From UBA1952 sp965200035 (lineage in GTDB: Bacteria > Bacteroidota > Bacteroidia > Chitinophagales > Chitinophagaceae), in NCBI GenBank assembly GCA_965200035.1, contig OZ241334.1, positions 1,302,001 to 1,366,000 of the forward strand: 64,000 nucleotides of DNA, read 5' to 3'. Below, piece after piece: positions 26,483 through 34,591 of this stretch (positions within the stretch are counted from its first letter, which is position 1; the number at the start of each line of letters is the position of its first letter). The position numbers were made by a program, and so were the translations under genes. Below the pieces are notes generated by a model that did no database searches, was not told the origin of the DNA, and saw only the letters and a list, made by a program, of their open reading frames with translations.

Positions 26483-28063
26483 TTACTTTTTAAACTGAGG
26501 GATGAGATCCTGAGCCATCTTGGTCATCTTAGCCAGGCCTTCTTCAGGTAGTGCGCCTTTCTTGAACTCAGCAAGTAAGTCCGGCATCTTCATTTCCATT
26601 TCAGACAGGAAGGCCGCTTCAAAAGCCTGCATGTTCTTCACCGGCACGTCGCGTACAAGACCATTGGTACCGAGATAGATCATCGCTACCTGCTTTTCCA
26701 CGCTGTACGGCTGGAACTGGGCCTGCTTCAGGATTTCCACATTGCGCGCACCCTTGTCAATTACGTTCTTGGTAGTAGCATCTAGATCGCCACCGAACTT
26801 AGAGAAGGCTTCCATCTCCCGGTAAAGGGCCTGATCAAGTTTTAGCGTACCTGCTACCTTCTTCATAGACTTGATCTGTGCATTACCACCTACACGGCTT
26901 ACAGAGATACCTACGTTGATGGCCGGGCGGATACCTGCCAGAAACAGTGAGTTTTCAAGGAATATCTGACCGTCTGTGATCGAGATTACGTTCGTAGGGA
27001 TATAGGCAGATACGTCACCAGCCTGAGTTTCGATGATTGGCAGAGCCGTCAGCGAGCCACCACCTTTTACCATATGCCTGATGCTTTCCGGCAGGTCATT
27101 CATCGTCTTCACGATATTGTCATCGTTGATCACCTTGGCGGCGCGCTCAAGGAGGCGGCTGTGCAGGTAGAATACATCACCAGGATAAGCTTCACGACCC
27201 GGCGGGCGGCGCAGCAGCAGCGATACCTCACGGTAAGCCACAGCCTGCTTGGAAAGATCATCATACACTACCAGTGCAGGACGGCCTGTATCACGGAAGA
27301 ACTCGCCAATGGCAGCACCAGCGAATGGCGCAAAGAACTGCAGTGGAGCAGGCTCAGAAGCAGAAGCAGCCACGATGGTTGTATAAACCATAGCGCCGTT
27401 ATCTTCCAGCACCTTCATTACCTGAGCAATGGTAGATGCCTTCTGGCCAATCGCAACATAGATACAGTAAACAGGCTTGCCTGCTGCGTAAAATTCTTTT
27501 TGGTTGATGATGGTATCGAGGCAAATGGCTGTCTTACCGGTACCACGATCACCGATTACCAGCTCACGCTGTCCACGGCCTACCGGAATCATTGCGTCGA
27601 TCGCTTTGATACCAGTCTGCATTGGCTCTTTTACCGGCTCACGGTAGAGTACGCCCGGCGCTTTACGCTCCAGCGGCATTTCATACAGCTCACCAGTGAT
27701 CGGGCCTTTACCATCTATTGGCTGGCCAAGGGTATTCACCACGCGGCCGCACATGCCTTCGCCTACTTTGATGGAAGCGATCTCACCTGTACGGCGAACT
27801 TTGGCGCCTTCGCGGATATCACCGGAATCACCCATCAGTACCACGCCTACATTATCTTCTTCAAGGTTCAGAGCAATCGCCTGAACACCATTTTCGAAGG
27901 CAACGAGCTCACCCTGACGCACGCCTGTAAGGCCATATACGCGGGCAATGCCGTCACCAATCTGGAGAACGGTGCCAACTTCTTCAAGGCTGTCGCCTTC
28001 ATTTACTGAGCTCAACTGCTGGCGCAGGATCGCTGATATTTCATCCGGTTTGATACCTACCAT
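26483..28063 (-). CDS. atpA: ATP synthase F1 subunit alpha
   Basis: 526 residues. Non-catalytic nucleotide-binding subunit of F1. The Walker A motif GDRGTGKTA is near residue 170, VYDDLSKQAVAYREVSLLLRRPPGREAYPGDVFYLHSRLLERAA is the conserved core, and the Arg finger region ISVSRVGGNAQIKSMKKVAGTLK is intact. Normal length and order after atpH. A terminator follows, and no atpG is present in the next genes, so the gamma subunit must be coded elsewhere in the genome or is separated. The 65-base gap to atpH contains a TGCATT-type repeat. Confidence 0.97.
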   Translation of the reverse strand: MVGIKPDEISAILRQQLSSVNEGDSLEEVGTVLQIGDGIARVYGLTGVRQGELVAFENGVQAIALNLEEDNVGVVLMGDSGDIREGAKVRRTGEIASIKVGEGMCGRVVNTLGQPIDGKGPITGELYEMPLERKAPGVLYREPVKEPMQTGIKAIDAMIPVGRGQRELVIGDRGTGKTAICLDTIINQKEFYAAGKPVYCIYVAIGQKASTIAQVMKVLEDNGAMVYTTIVAASASEPAPLQFFAPFAGAAIGEFFRDTGRPALVVYDDLSKQAVAYREVSLLLRRPPGREAYPGDVFYLHSRLLERAAKVINDDNIVKTMNDLPESIRHMVKGGGSLTALPIIETQAGDVSAYIPTNVISITDGQIFLENSLFLAGIRPAINVGISVSRVGGNAQIKSMKKVAGTLKLDQALYREMEAFSKFGGDLDATTKNVIDKGARNVEILKQAQFQPYSVEKQVAMIYLGTNGLVRDVPVKNMQAFEAAFLSEMEMKMPDLLAEFKKGALPEEGLAKMTKMAQDLIPQFKK

Positions 28064-28128
28064 AAGTTATAATGTTATAATTCAAAATTTAGAATGCAAA
28101 ATTCAAGAAAGCGTCCTGAAACAGCTTA

Positions 28129-28689
28129 TCAGATCTGCATGATATAACTCTTGTCGAGAAATTTCTTTTTAATGTCGTTTAGGTCACGGCGCACGCTGGC
28201 GTCGATCAGCTTGTTATCCATTTCCAGCGTAAAGCCACCGATCAGCGAGGGGTCAATGCTCACTTCCATATCAATCTGCTGGCCGGGCATGCCTGCAGCT
28301 ACCTTGGCGCGAATCGCTTCTTTTACCTGATCAGCTATTGGTGCGGCTGTGGTCAGCTTTACTGTGCTGATGTTCTTCATCTTCTTGTACTGACTGATGA
28401 ACTCGGTAGCGATTTCAGGCAAGGCGCCTTCACGTGCTTTACTTACCAGCAGGCCTATAAATGCTTTAGTCAGCGCATTCATTTTATCACTGAAGATGGC
28501 CGCTATTACCCCTTGCTTTTTATCAGGATTTATGACCGGGCTGCGAAGCATTGTACAAAACTCACGGCTGCTTTCGCAAACATTGGCCAGCAGTTGCATA
28601 TCCTGCAAGGTAGCTTCCAGCGCATTTTGCTCGATGGAAAGGTCAAGTACAGATTTTGCGTAACGGGCCGCTATACGTGGATTTTGCAT
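28129..28689 (-). CDS. atpH: ATP synthase F1 subunit delta
   Basis: 186 residues, the usual length. The OSCP-like stalk subunit joins F1 to the b-subunit stator. Blocks include ARYAKSVLDLSIEQN, SREFCTMLRSPVI and, at the C-terminus, SIDPSLIGGFTLEMDNKLIDASVRRDLNDIKKKFLDKSYIMQI, which is the family's conserved end. The start codon (ATGCAAAAT) sits in a TGCATT-type repeat copy. It follows atpF after 23 bases. Confidence 0.94.
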   Translation of the reverse strand: MQNPRIAARYAKSVLDLSIEQNALEATLQDMQLLANVCESSREFCTMLRSPVINPDKKQGVIAAIFSDKMNALTKAFIGLLVSKAREGALPEIATEFISQYKKMKNISTVKLTTAAPIADQVKEAIRAKVAAGMPGQQIDMEVSIDPSLIGGFTLEMDNKLIDASVRRDLNDIKKKFLDKSYIMQI

Positions 28690-28712
28690 TTTCTAAAATT
28701 CTTAAAAAGTTC

Positions 28713-29207
28713 TTAGTTCATCGTGATATCCTGCGTCAGCAAATCAGCGTAGCTATTTTGCGCTTCTGCAGTATTCAACTGCTTGCGCAGGATTTTTTCA
28801 GCCACTTCTACAGCCATAGCACCGATCTGGTTTTTCACTTCAGTCACGGCAGCCATTTTCTGTTGGTTGATCTGCTGTTGCGCATCAGCGATCATCTTAT
28901 CGGCAATTGCTTTGGTATCGTTTTTAGCTTTATTCACGACAGTATCTGCCATGTCTTTGGCTTCCTTCAGCATAGCAGTGCGCTCTTCGCGGGCCTGTTG
29001 CATGAGCTTTTCATTCTCGCTCTGCATAGTTGCCATTTCCTTTTTCACACGGTCAGCGGCAGCTATTGAATCGGCAATGCCTTTCTCCCGCTCGTTCAGG
29101 GAAGTCAGGATGGGCTTCCAGGCAAACTTCTTCAGGATCATGAACACGATCAGAAAGGCGATCAGCGTCCAGACGAATAAACCGAGTTCGGGGGTTAATA
29201 AATCCAT
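28713..29207 (-). CDS. atpF: ATP synthase Fo subunit b
   Basis: 164 residues with one N-terminal membrane helix (about 8-26: LGLFVWTLIAFLIVFMIL), followed by a long charged helix (KKFAWKPILTSLNEREKGI, then Ala/Lys/Glu-rich heptads to about residue 135) that dimerises as the stator stalk. The end is the short helical tail binding delta. Length and order are typical. It is separated from atpE by 159 bases that contain a stable hairpin. Confidence 0.95.
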   Translation of the reverse strand: MDLLTPELGLFVWTLIAFLIVFMILKKFAWKPILTSLNEREKGIADSIAAADRVKKEMATMQSENEKLMQQAREERTAMLKEAKDMADTVVNKAKNDTKAIADKMIADAQQQINQQKMAAVTEVKNQIGAMAVEVAEKILRKQLNTAEAQNSYADLLTQDITMN

Positions 29208-29313
29208 TTTTATGTACGATTTATGATTTATGATTTTTCACTCAAATTGTATCTGCGATTGTTATCCGGATAGCCAATGGCTAATCACACATTAACAGAT
29301 CGCAAATCAGAAA

Positions 29314-29350
29314 TAACTGCGCCCTCAGCCCTTTGCGTTGGGCGCAGTTA
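29314..29350 (-). promoter_or_regulatory. Hairpin between atpE and atpF
   Basis: An 11-bp perfect stem TAACTGCGCCC/GGGCGCAGTTA with a 15-base loop, 16 bases after the atpE stop on the minus strand. Only a short T-rich stretch (TTATTTCTG) follows, so it may be a partial terminator or an mRNA-stabilising 3' end for the atpB-atpE part. Confidence 0.55.
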
Positions 29351-29366
29351 AGTTTTTTGCCTGTAC

Positions 29367-29612
29367 TTAGAGTACAACAGCCAGCAGACCAGCGATAACA
29401 CCGAACAGTGCCACACCTTCCACGAAGGCTGCAGTCAGGATCATGTTGGCGCGGATGTCACCGGCAGCTTCAGGCTGGCGTGCAATGCTTTCTACAGCAC
29501 CTTTACCAATCTGACCGATACCGATACCCGCAGCCAGAGCAGCGATACCAGCACCTACTGCGCCAAGACCAGCGCTCTGACTGTCAAGCAGAATTGTGTT
29601 TAACAACGACAT
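29367..29612 (-). CDS. atpE: ATP synthase Fo subunit c
   Basis: 81 residues: two membrane helices joined by the polar loop ESIARQPEAAGDIR. The ion-carrying Glu is in FVEGVALFG of helix 2. The Gln and Ser residues that mark Na-binding c-rings (the Q in helix 1 plus ES in helix 2) are absent at the aligned positions: helix 1 has Ile there and helix 2 reads EG. A proton-driven ring is therefore likely (inference). The c-subunit is needed in many copies per enzyme, which may explain the hairpin downstream. Confidence 0.96.
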   Translation of the reverse strand: MSLLNTILLDSQSAGLGAVGAGIAALAAGIGIGQIGKGAVESIARQPEAAGDIRANMILTAAFVEGVALFGVIAGLLAVVL

Positions 29613-29652
29613 TGTAATTATGGATTTGAGTGAAAAAAAACTTGATTAATGA

Positions 29653-30852
29653 TTATGCAATGATTTCATCGTGTGCCACGTGGTAGTCCTGACCATCTTC
29701 ATGACCATGCCCTTCTTCTACTGCCTGACCGATGAATACGGCGGTAAGGTTGGTGAAGATAAAAGCCTGAATAGCTGCTACCAGCAATTCCAGGAAGAAC
29801 ATGAATACGGAGAAAGCCAGCGATACCGGAACGAAGCCCCAGCCTGCTACCTTGCTCAGCGCACCAAAGATGAAGATCATGGAGATGATGCTGAGGATGA
29901 TGATGTGCCCCGCCAGAATGTTGGCAAAAAGACGGATCATCAGGGCAATCGGCTTAATGAAGAGGGAAATGATTTCAATCGGAACCAGCAGCAGCTTTAC
30001 GCCGAATGGTACACCCGGAGGATTGAACAGGTGACCCCAGAAATGCCTGTTGCCACTGAATATCATTACAAGAAAGGAAACCACCGCAAGGCAGGCTGTT
30101 ACCGCTATATTACCTGTAAAGTTGGCGCCACCGGGCAGCAGGCCCAGCAGGTTGTTGATCCAGATAAAAAAGAAAACAGTCAGCAGCAGCGGCATGAACT
30201 TCATGTATTTGTTGCCGAGGTTGGGCTTGGCTACTTCATCGCGTACAAAGGTAATGACCGGCTCAAGCGCATTCTGAAAACCGGTTGGCGCTGTGGTAGT
30301 GCCTGTATGGCGGTATTTCTTAGCCACTGAGGTCATAATGAGCAGCACGATAATCGCGCCGATCATCATAGAAAGCACATTCTTGGTAATAGAGAAATCG
30401 TACACCTTTACTGACTCATCGGGGTGGCCTTCTGTATCTATCGCAATGATCTTGCCGTTTCTCAGTTTCTTGATGGCGTCAGGAGTCATGCCTGCACCGT
30501 TCAGGTGCGTTTTATAATGCTCATCTACAAGGCGGTAATCGTGGTATGCTACATGTCCGTGCTCAAAATTGCCGGAAGAGAAAAAGTCAAAGCCTCTTTG
30601 CGGACTATAGAGAATGACCGGCAGCGGCAGGGAGACATGCGTTTCACCAGCGGTAAACAAATGCCAGTCGTGCGCATCGGCGATGTGACCGAAAATAACT
30701 TCGGAAGCGTTAAATTTCTTTTTCCCTTTGATCTCTTCGTGAGCAGCCTCTGTATTTACGTGCTCCTGAGTGGCCTGGGCGACCACTTTGGAAAAAGGCA
30801 TGGAAAGCAGCAAAGCGCATACCAGCAGGGAAAAGAAGCGTCTCGAACTCAT
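29653..30852 (-). CDS. atpB: ATP synthase Fo subunit a, with signal peptide and periplasmic extension
   Basis: 399 residues from ATG 30852 (MSSRRFFSLLVCALLLS); the frame is open 30 codons upstream, but that part covers the promoter. Compared with about 270 residues in E. coli, there is a cleavable signal peptide and a roughly 140-residue His-rich soluble domain (GHIADAHDWHLFTAGETHV, FEHGHVAYHDYRLVDEHYKTH) before the first helix at about 173. The channel helices include the essential Arg in ALMIRLFANILAGH (about 318) and FFLELLVAAIQAFIFTNLTAVF. The long N-terminal domain is a Bacteroidota feature. First gene of the cluster, 40 bases before atpE. Confidence 0.95.
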   Translation of the reverse strand: MSSRRFFSLLVCALLLSMPFSKVVAQATQEHVNTEAAHEEIKGKKKFNASEVIFGHIADAHDWHLFTAGETHVSLPLPVILYSPQRGFDFFSSGNFEHGHVAYHDYRLVDEHYKTHLNGAGMTPDAIKKLRNGKIIAIDTEGHPDESVKVYDFSITKNVLSMMIGAIIVLLIMTSVAKKYRHTGTTTAPTGFQNALEPVITFVRDEVAKPNLGNKYMKFMPLLLTVFFFIWINNLLGLLPGGANFTGNIAVTACLAVVSFLVMIFSGNRHFWGHLFNPPGVPFGVKLLLVPIEIISLFIKPIALMIRLFANILAGHIIILSIISMIFIFGALSKVAGWGFVPVSLAFSVFMFFLELLVAAIQAFIFTNLTAVFIGQAVEEGHGHEDGQDYHVAHDEIIA

Positions 30853-30873
30853 TACCAGGTCTGAAATTTTGCG

Positions 30874-30905
30874 CAAAGGTAAGAGGTAGATATTAAACTT
30901 CAAAA
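30874..30905 (-). promoter_or_regulatory. Promoter of the ATP synthase cluster
   Basis: On the minus strand, TTTTG (30905-30901), a 19-base spacer and TACCTTTG (30881-30874). This is an exact match to the Bacteroidota sigma-ABfr form TTTG-N19-TAnnTTTG, 21 bases ahead of atpB ATG. Confidence 0.82.
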
Positions 30906-31026
30906 GACTTTTACACTTGTATTGCTGATTCCGGCACACCATAAGTGGGGACGCGCAGCGACCTGAATCATTTACATAACAGCATTTAGCTCAAGTACCC
31001 GCCATCCTGGGTCCAGGTAATCGGGA

Positions 31027-31042
31027 AATATTGATCAATATT
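31027..31042. promoter_or_regulatory. 16-bp palindrome between atpB and lepA
   Basis: AATATTGATCAATATT is a perfect 16-base palindrome in the 285-base gap between divergent atpB and lepA. It could be a dimeric repressor site, or chance in A/T-rich sequence. Apart from the atp promoter and the 10-base stretch before lepA, the gap shows no other gene or RNA. Confidence 0.35.
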
Positions 31043-31120
31043 CAATCACATTCCACCACATCAACGCATTAACCCTGCAACATTTACAATAAAACAACGG
31101 CCAATCCAGGCAGGATTAAG

Positions 31121-31128
31121 TAATTTCG
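31121..31128 (+). promoter_or_regulatory. Candidate -7 element TAATTTCG ahead of lepA
   Basis: TAATTTCG, with the TTCG variant seen at two other genes here, ends nine bases before the lepA ATG at 31138. Confidence 0.35.
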
Positions 31129-31137
31129 CGAACCTTT

Positions 31138-32934
31138 ATGAAAAATATCCGTAATTTCTGCATCATTGCCCATATTGACCATGGTAAATCCACGCTGGCC
31201 GACCGCCTGCTGGAACATACCAAAACGATTTCCCACCGTGATATGCAGGCGCAGGTACTGGATGATATGGACCTGGAGCGCGAAAAGGGTATTACCATTA
31301 AGAGCCACGCCATACAGATCAATTTTTCCCATAAGGGCGAACATTATATCCTGAACCTGATCGATACTCCCGGCCACGTTGACTTCTCTTATGAAGTGAG
31401 CCGTGCGCTGGCCGCCTGCGAAGGCGCGCTGCTGCTGGTAGATGCCTCACAAGGCATTCAGGCACAAACCATTTCCAATCTTTATCTGGCCCTGGAAAAT
31501 GATCTGGAGATTATCCCGGTCATCAACAAGATCGATATGGATGGCGCCATGATTCCGGAAGTGACGGATCAGATCGTGGAACTCATCGGCTGCAAGCCGG
31601 AAGACATTATCCTGGCATCGGGCAAATCAGGCATCGGCATCGATGATATTCTTGATGCCATCATCGACCGCATTCCTGCGCCGAAAGGCAAAGAAGATGC
31701 ACCGTTGCAGGCATTGATCTTTGACTCGGTGTTCAATTCATTCCGCGGCATTATCGTTTATTTCCGGGTGACTAATGGGGTAATCAAGAAAGGCGACAAG
31801 GTAAAATTCATCAATACCGGCAAGGAGTATGAGGCAGATGAGGTAGGTATTCTGAAGCTCACGATGACACCCAAGCCAGAAGTACGCACGGGCGATGTGG
31901 GCTACCTGATTACCGGCATTAAAAATGCCCGCGAAGTAAAGGTGGGCGATACCATTACCAATGCCATTAAACCGACCACAGAGATCATCCGTGGCTTTCA
32001 GGATGTGAAGCCGATGGTGTTTGCAGGTATCTTCCCGGTAGAAACTGATGATTTTGAAGAGCTGCGCGACTGTATGGAAAAGCTGCAGCTCAATGATGCT
32101 TCCCTGACCTTTGAGCCGGAAACCTCGCAGGCGCTTGGCTTTGGCTTTCGTTGCGGCTTCCTCGGTATGCTGCATATGGAGATCATTCAGGAACGGCTGG
32201 AGCGGGAGTTTAATCAAACGGTGATCACTACGGTACCGAACGTAAGCTTCAAGGCCTACCTGACCCGCAATGATGATAAAGCAGTCATTGTAAACAACCC
32301 TTCGGAAATGCCGGAGCCCAGCAAGCTGGACCGTATTGAAGAGCCGTTTATCCGTGCGCAGATCATTACCCTGCCCGATTATATCGGTAATATTATGAGC
32401 CTGTGCCTGGGCAAGCGTGGTATGCTCATCAACCAGAACTACCTGACCACAACACGGGTTGAACTGATGTTTGAGATGCCGCTGGCAGAAATCGTGTTTG
32501 ACTTTTATGATAAGCTGAAAAGCTGTACGCGTGGCTATGCTTCTTTCGACTATACGCCGATTGACTATCGCGAAAGCGATATCGCCAAGATGGACATTCT
32601 GCTGAATGGTGATAATGTGGATGCGCTGAGCGCACTTATTCACCGCAGCCGTGCACAGGATTTTGGCCGTAAACTCTGCGCCAAGCTAAAGGAATTGCTT
32701 CCGAAGCAACAGTTCGTGATTGCCATACAGGCAGCTATCGGAGCCAAGATCGTAGCGCGCGAGACCATTTCTGCCATGCGTAAAGATGTAACTGCAAAAT
32801 GCTATGGCGGGGATATTTCCCGTAAGCGCAAGCTGCTCGAAAAGCAAAAGGAAGGAAAGAAGCGGATGCGCCAGATAGGCAATGTAGAGGTGCCACAGGA
32901 AGCATTTCTTGCGGTGCTGAAGCTGGATGATTAA
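31138..32934 (+). CDS. lepA: Elongation factor 4 (LepA)
   Basis: 598 residues, the standard length. Translational GTPase of the EF-G family that acts on the ribosome in elongation or assembly. G1 AHIDHGKSTLADRL (about 11-24), G2/G3 EREKGITI and DTPGHVDFSYEVSR, G4 NKIDMD. The C-terminal LepA-specific domain is present: RCGFLGMLHMEIIQERLERE, KGKRGML-like LGKRGMLINQNYLTTTRVELMFEMPLAEIVFDFYDKLKS, and the end KCYGGDISRKRKLLEKQKEGKKRMRQIGNVEVPQEAFLAVLK. Monocistronic, with a hairpin after the stop. Firm. Confidence 0.98.
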   Translation: MKNIRNFCIIAHIDHGKSTLADRLLEHTKTISHRDMQAQVLDDMDLEREKGITIKSHAIQINFSHKGEHYILNLIDTPGHVDFSYEVSRALAACEGALLLVDASQGIQAQTISNLYLALENDLEIIPVINKIDMDGAMIPEVTDQIVELIGCKPEDIILASGKSGIGIDDILDAIIDRIPAPKGKEDAPLQALIFDSVFNSFRGIIVYFRVTNGVIKKGDKVKFINTGKEYEADEVGILKLTMTPKPEVRTGDVGYLITGIKNAREVKVGDTITNAIKPTTEIIRGFQDVKPMVFAGIFPVETDDFEELRDCMEKLQLNDASLTFEPETSQALGFGFRCGFLGMLHMEIIQERLEREFNQTVITTVPNVSFKAYLTRNDDKAVIVNNPSEMPEPSKLDRIEEPFIRAQIITLPDYIGNIMSLCLGKRGMLINQNYLTTTRVELMFEMPLAEIVFDFYDKLKSCTRGYASFDYTPIDYRESDIAKMDILLNGDNVDALSALIHRSRAQDFGRKLCAKLKELLPKQQFVIAIQAAIGAKIVARETISAMRKDVTAKCYGGDISRKRKLLEKQKEGKKRMRQIGNVEVPQEAFLAVLKLDD

Positions 32935-32957
32935 AGCGCTTCAATAATTTTTTTAGG

Positions 32958-32985
32958 AACGGACAATACTAAAGTATTGTCCGTT
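32958..32985 (+). terminator. Hairpin after lepA
   Basis: A 13-bp perfect stem AACGGACAATACT/AGTATTGTCCGTT with a minimal loop, 24 bases after the lepA stop. No strong U-tract follows. Confidence 0.7.
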
Positions 32986-33015
32986 GTCGTTTATATCCAC
33001 ACCTAAAACCTTTTT

Positions 33016-33687
33016 ATGAAATACCCAACCCTTCTGTTTATCGCAGTCTCTTGCTGCATGGCCGCCTGTCACCCGAATAATAGCAACAATGTTACTGCTG
33101 CAAATGCAGTCTGGGGCAACCTTGACTTTGTGCAGATAAATTATGTAGGGCATCCAAACAATTCTTATTTACGGGCATCCGCAGTATTCTACAGCTCGGC
33201 TAACAACTATGCTTCAACGGTTCCTGTTTCAGGAGTTACATTGAACGGAATCCCGCTTACCACTGACATCAACAGCTATTATTATAGAGCAAACCCGGTT
33301 GGGAATGCAGATACACCCACAAGCTGGTCTGTCAATGGCGGTAGCTTTGCGCCATCATTCTCTTGCAATGTTTCACGCCCATTCCTTGAATACACAGGAC
33401 CGCTCCTGCCGGATACATTACCGAACAGAAATGGCTTCACAATGACGTTTCCGGCAGGTAGCCTTACCGATGCAGATACCGTAAATGTTGCTGTATATAG
33501 GCTACCACGCACTGCATTTATAATATCACATATCAAAGGAATGGACCAGAACCAGAATGTGGTGCTTGATGCTCAGGATATGGGCCAGTCAGATACAGGT
33601 AGGAACATCGGAAACATTCCGGTCAGCAATACCACTTACCAGACATTTGGCGGTAAGCAGTATGCGTTCTCCAAACAAAGAACATAG
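33016..33687 (+). CDS. Hypothetical lipoprotein
   Basis: 223 residues. A lipoprotein signal peptide ends at Cys18 (LFIAVSCCMAAC), followed by an Asn-rich spacer. The body alternates hydrophobic and polar residues as in beta sandwiches, with many Asn, Thr, Tyr and Pro (NLDFVQINYVGHPNNSYLRASAVFYSS, NGFTMTFPAGSLTDADTVNVAVYRLP). No catalytic motif, no C-terminal sorting domain. It is probably on the outer membrane, periplasmic side or surface. Function unknown. Confidence 0.7.
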   Translation: MKYPTLLFIAVSCCMAACHPNNSNNVTAANAVWGNLDFVQINYVGHPNNSYLRASAVFYSSANNYASTVPVSGVTLNGIPLTTDINSYYYRANPVGNADTPTSWSVNGGSFAPSFSCNVSRPFLEYTGPLLPDTLPNRNGFTMTFPAGSLTDADTVNVAVYRLPRTAFIISHIKGMDQNQNVVLDAQDMGQSDTGRNIGNIPVSNTTYQTFGGKQYAFSKQRT

Positions 33688-33745
33688 GAGATGCCCATCT
33701 ATATCCGCCATTAGATTATTGCGCGGTTTTAATGCAAAATTTAAA

Positions 33746-33847
33746 ATGCAGCATGCGAAAGCAGTGTTTTCGGGCGCTGTTTTTTTGTTGTTGATTGGTC
33801 AAGCTATTATTGCCTGGTGGCAGTCAGGTTCTTTTTGCTTAAATTAG
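33746..33847 (+). CDS. Possible 33-residue membrane peptide
   Basis: An ATG at 33746 opens MQHAKAVFSGAVFLLLIGQA, a basic start and then a hydrophobic segment, ending with a TAG at 33845-33847, 25 bases before the next gene. Its start is next to a TGCATT repeat copy, as for atpH. It is short and could be chance; no homolog is recognised. Confidence 0.25.
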   Translation: MQHAKAVFSGAVFLLLIGQAIIAWWQSGSFCLN

Positions 33848-33872
33848 GTAGCGCAATAGAACAGATGATATT

Positions 33873-34583
33873 ATGAGACTCAGCACCACGTGGTTTACAG
33901 AAGGAACGATTGATTTTGAATTGCAGAAATACCGCCTTTTGGCTTACCTGAAAGAGGTGAATGATTGCTTTGGTCAGGCGAGGCTTTATCCTGAGCTTTC
34001 CGATGTAATCTTTCATTATCAGAATCTGCTGGCGTTCCGGGGCAATAAGCGTTTTCTGGAAGAGCAGTTTCCTAAAAAAATGGATGAAATAAGCCTGCAG
34101 CGCGCTGAGATCATCTATGAAAAAATGCTGGCCGATGACGAGCTGATGAATGAGTTGGAGCAGATCACGCTTTATGCAGAAGGCAAGCTGAAAAGCACTA
34201 TTGAAACAGGCACCGAACTTTACGAACTGGTAGCCCGGCAATTGACCATTGAGCCTGTAGGATTATTACCTGCTTATAAGGATGAAGGTTATTTTCTGCT
34301 GTGCTATGGCAGGCATCAGGATGTAAGGGCTTATAGCTATACCACCACTCTGTTTGAAGATCAGGCGTCTAAATATCGTGGATTGAGGGTGCATTATATT
34401 CAAAGCTTCACGCGCAGCATCGCCCATACTTATGTACATATAAAACAAGAATTGGTACGGCATCATTCTGTCTTGTTCAATCCTGCTTTTTACTGCTTGG
34501 AAACACCATTGCATTTCCCACTGGATGAAACCATCCTGCCGGTGGCTAAGCGGGCCTTCATGCGGTACCTGGCTACCAGCTGA
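33873..34583 (+). CDS. Conserved-looking hypothetical protein
   Basis: 236 residues, soluble, no signal peptide. The first 110 residues look helical and charged (FELQKYRLLAYLKEVNDCFG, EEQFPKKMDEISLQRAEIIYEKMLADDELMNELEQ). The second half is mixed alpha/beta: GLLPAYKDEGYFLLCYGRHQDVRAYSYTTTLF, then RGLRVHYIQSF and an ending FPLDETILPVAKRAFMRYL. Similar proteins are found in Bacteroidota without assigned role; no motif suggests an enzyme. It is separated by 8 bases from the convergent ClC gene. Confidence 0.65.
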   Translation: MRLSTTWFTEGTIDFELQKYRLLAYLKEVNDCFGQARLYPELSDVIFHYQNLLAFRGNKRFLEEQFPKKMDEISLQRAEIIYEKMLADDELMNELEQITLYAEGKLKSTIETGTELYELVARQLTIEPVGLLPAYKDEGYFLLCYGRHQDVRAYSYTTTLFEDQASKYRGLRVHYIQSFTRSIAHTYVHIKQELVRHHSVLFNPAFYCLETPLHFPLDETILPVAKRAFMRYLATS

Positions 34584-34591
34584 TTTGCCTG

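Noticed and set aside
27074..28009. Plus-strand frame of 311 codons opposite atpA
   Set aside because: It is the shadow of a highly conserved gene with biased codon use.
30853..31137. Possible tRNA or small RNA gene in the atpB-lepA gap
   Set aside because: No cloverleaf or other stable fold was found; only the atp promoter, a palindrome and a weak -7 box can be supported.
31738..32643. Minus-strand frame of 301 codons opposite lepA
   Set aside because: LepA explains the sequence completely; no sign of independent coding.
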